A DNA stretch of 6,953 nucleotides, from the NCBI GenBank assembly GCA_016929775.1, contig JAFGIE010000260.1, positions 1 through 6,953 on the forward strand, read 5' to 3'. The notes under the pieces were generated by a model that did not search any database, was not told the DNA's origin, and saw only the letters and a program-made list of their open reading frames with translations. The stretch is from Anaerolineae bacterium (GTDB lineage Bacteria > Chloroflexota > Anaerolineae > JAFGEY01). The position numbers and the translations under genes were made by a program. Positions 5,525-6,953 of the stretch are shown piece by piece (position 1 is the first letter of the stretch; every line of letters starts with the position of its first letter).

Positions 5525-6856
5525 ATGGACGAGCACACCCCAACGGACCGAGCGCCCCACAACGCGATCTGGATCTTTGGCGACCAACACCGGGCGCAGG
5601 CGCTCAGCTGCGCCGGCGATCCGAACCTGCACACCCCTCACATCGACCGCCTGGCAGAGGAGGGCGTGACCTTTTCGAATGCGGTTGCCGGGTGTCCGTG
5701 GTGCACGCCCTTCCGCGGCTCGCTCTTGACCAGCTTTTACATCCACCACTGCGTCCAGCGTACCCCGCAGCGCATAGACCCTGCCCTGCCCGTCGTAACC
5801 GACGTGTTCAACGAGCACGGCTACCGGACCGCCTACTTTGGCAAGTGGCACCTCGGCGGCAGCAACCAGATCGTGCACATCCCGTGGGAAGAGCGAGGCC
5901 GCTTTGACATCTGGCTCGGATACGAGAACAACAACGCCCAGTACGACTGCTGGATCCACGGGCACGATCTGCACGGGCGGGATGATGACCAGCCGCGCGC
6001 GGAAAAGCTCGAAGGCTACGAGACCGATGCGCTGACCGACCGGCTCCTCGCCTTCCTGCAGGCGCACGATCCCAACCAACCGTTCTTTGCCGTGCTTTCT
6101 GTGCAGCCGCCGCACAACCCGCACGTCGCTCCACCCGAGTTCGCGCGCCGGCACACAGCGGACGAGATCGTGCTCCGCCCAAACGTGCCGGACATCCCGC
6201 GCATCACCGAGCGCGCCCGCGTCGAGCTGGCCGGGTACTATGCTCAGATCGAGAACCTCGACTGGAACGTGGGACGCATCATGGAGGCGCTCCGCGCTCG
6301 CGGGCTCGACCAGACGACGCACGTGGCGTTCTTTTCCGACCATGGGGACATGCATGGATCGCACGGCTACGTTCGCAAGAGCAGCCCCTGGGAGGAAGCA
6401 GTGCGCATTCCGTGCATCTTTCGCCCGGCAGGGGGCCGCCGCGTCGCCCCCGAAAGCGACGCGCCCTTTAACCACGTCGACTTTGCGCCAACGACCCTCA
6501 CGCTGTGCGGCATCGCGCCGCCGGACTGGATGCAGGGCACCAGCTACGCGCACCACATCCTGCCGGGCCTTCCTGCGCCGGACGGCGAGCCCGCGTCGGC
6601 GTTCTTGCAGCACAGCTACCGCAAGCGTTTCGACTGCCTGAACCGGGTCTGGCGCGGCGTCCGTGCGCGGGACGGGTGGAAGTATGTCTGCCTGGAAGGG
6701 CAGCCGCTCATGCTCTTCAACCTGAACGAGGACCCCTACGAGCTGGCAAACCTCGCCTACCTCGACACGTTCAACGACCGTCGGGCCGAACTGCAGGGCA
6801 TGCTCGCCGACTGGCTCGAGCGAACCGGCGACACGTTCCTCCTGCCGGAGCTGTAG
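5525..6856 (+). CDS. Formylglycine-dependent sulfatase, type I
   Basis: This 443-residue alkaline-phosphatase-superfamily sulfatase (AslA-like) hydrolyses a sulfate ester using a formylglycine made from a cysteine. Cys60 in C-T-P-F-R (60-64), followed by GSLLT, fits the C-x-P-x-R modification signature exactly. Other active-site positions are present: Asp20-Gln21 in FGDQHRAQAL, Lys107 and His109 in GKWHLGG, His197 in PPHNPH, Asp272-His273 in SDHGDMHGSHG, and Lys285 in the following VRKSSPWEE. The FGDQHR form replaces the usual paired aspartates, a variant I associate with a subset of this family. Length is normal for a short bacterial sulfatase and the C-terminal subdomain (MLFNLNEDPYELANLA, 396-411) is complete. 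There is no signal peptide, so it should be cytoplasmic. The maturase (FGE or anSME) is not in this window. It is divergent from the secreted protein gene and may share control with it. The substrate is unknown. Confidence 0.93.
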   Translation: MDEHTPTDRAPHNAIWIFGDQHRAQALSCAGDPNLHTPHIDRLAEEGVTFSNAVAGCPWCTPFRGSLLTSFYIHHCVQRTPQRIDPALPVVTDVFNEHGYRTAYFGKWHLGGSNQIVHIPWEERGRFDIWLGYENNNAQYDCWIHGHDLHGRDDDQPRAEKLEGYETDALTDRLLAFLQAHDPNQPFFAVLSVQPPHNPHVAPPEFARRHTADEIVLRPNVPDIPRITERARVELAGYYAQIENLDWNVGRIMEALRARGLDQTTHVAFFSDHGDMHGSHGYVRKSSPWEEAVRIPCIFRPAGGRRVAPESDAPFNHVDFAPTTLTLCGIAPPDWMQGTSYAHHILPGLPAPDGEPASAFLQHSYRKRFDCLNRVWRGVRARDGWKYVCLEGQPLMLFNLNEDPYELANLAYLDTFNDRRAELQGMLADWLERTGDTFLLPEL

Positions 6857-6860
6857 GGCT

Positions 6861-6874
6861 GAGGGGGCTCCCTC
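6861..6874 (+). terminator. Small hairpin after the sulfatase
   Basis: GAGGG (6861-6865) and CCCTC (6870-6874) form a 5-bp stem with a GGCT loop, four bases after the TAG stop. It is followed by TGACTT, not a proper T-run, so it is at best a weak terminator. The new promoter that begins five bases later supports this being the end of a transcription unit. Confidence 0.35.
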
Positions 6875-6878
6875 TGAC

Positions 6879-6906
6879 TTGCCCCTCCCCCGCAGCGTGC
6901 TATAAT
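6879..6906 (+). promoter_or_regulatory. Sigma70-like promoter facing out of the right edge
   Basis: TTGCCC (6879-6884; four of six to TTGACA) and a perfect TATAAT (6901-6906) are separated by 16 bp, in a short non-coding gap between the sulfatase and the window edge. Transcription would start near 6912-6914, toward a gene or RNA beyond the window. Confidence 0.65.
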
Positions 6907-6953
6907 CGGGCAGTGAAAGACCGATGGCCCGCGGATGGCGGGAGCGCCGACCC
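6907..6953 (+). other. Start of an unidentified transcript at the right edge
   Basis: The predicted transcript begins near 6912. It contains a perfect hairpin, CCCGC (6928-6932) with GCGGG (6938-6942), and a GATGGC direct repeat (6923-6928 and 6934-6939). Two frames are open to the edge: GTG at 6913, which would be leaderless, and ATG at 6924 (MARGWRERRP), neither with an RBS. It could be a structured leader, a small RNA or a coding start. Too little is visible to choose, and I recognise no RNA family. Confidence 0.25.

Noticed and set aside
5270..6613. The reading frame of the secreted protein stays open 448 codons upstream, antisense to the whole sulfatase.
   Set aside because: It overlaps a clear sulfatase on the other strand, lacks any recognisable domain, and the RBS, GTG and signal peptide at 5269 give a convincing start. 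Long antisense frames are expected in GC-rich coding DNA.
1..6953. Searched for CRISPR arrays, insertion-sequence ends, tRNA or rRNA genes and defence-type genes.
   Set aside because: No regularly spaced repeats, transposase motifs, cloverleaf-like segments or recognisable defence proteins were seen by eye on either strand.

Overview
The window is GC-rich (roughly two-thirds G+C by eye) and typical bacterial chromosome. A Chloroflexota-type bacterium (Anaerolineae or relatives) is my best guess. This rests on a large secreted multidomain protein ending in a two-loop dockerin of the D-x-x-x-D-G-x-I-D-I-x-D-L type, AT-rich TATAAT promoters standing out in high-GC DNA, and a close mix of sulfatase, DLH-type esterase and exporter genes. 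There is no rRNA or other phylogenetic marker here, so this is inference.

Layout, left to right. Positions 1-284 hold no gene I can support firmly, though one reverse-strand frame is open to the window edge. Three genes then lie on the reverse strand. Read in their own direction they are: a secreted 926-residue multidomain protein (5269 to 2489), a hairpin with a short T-run that looks like an intrinsic terminator (2428-2450), a cytoplasmic alpha/beta hydrolase of the dienelactone hydrolase/acetylxylan esterase group (2371 to 1238), and a YddG-like DMT-family exporter (1241 to 285). The exporter's GTG start overlaps the hydrolase stop in a GTGA junction, so these two are almost certainly cotranscribed and translationally coupled. 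A strong hairpin follows the exporter.

The 255-bp gap at 5270-5524 separates the secreted protein from a divergently transcribed, signal-peptide-less formylglycine sulfatase (5525-6856). It holds two back-to-back sigma70-like promoters whose -35 boxes lie only about 8 bp apart. The same hexamer, GCCGAT, sits just upstream of both -10 boxes as a symmetric inverted pair. After the sulfatase there is a small hairpin, and then a clear promoter (TTGCCC-N16-TATAAT) firing rightward into a gene or RNA beyond the window.

The secreted protein is the most interesting item. It has a signal peptide, a LasA-like M23 metallopeptidase-like region, a beta/gamma-crystallin domain with two calcium-clamp signatures, an Fn3-like domain, two tandem CARDB-like repeats, a carboxypeptidase-regulatory-like beta domain and a C-terminal dockerin. 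How the genes cooperate is inference. The window looks like a locus for degrading or remodelling external polymers (peptidase-like secreted protein, sulfatase, esterase) with an exporter for a small, perhaps aromatic or amino-acid-like, product. No gene here fixes the substrate.
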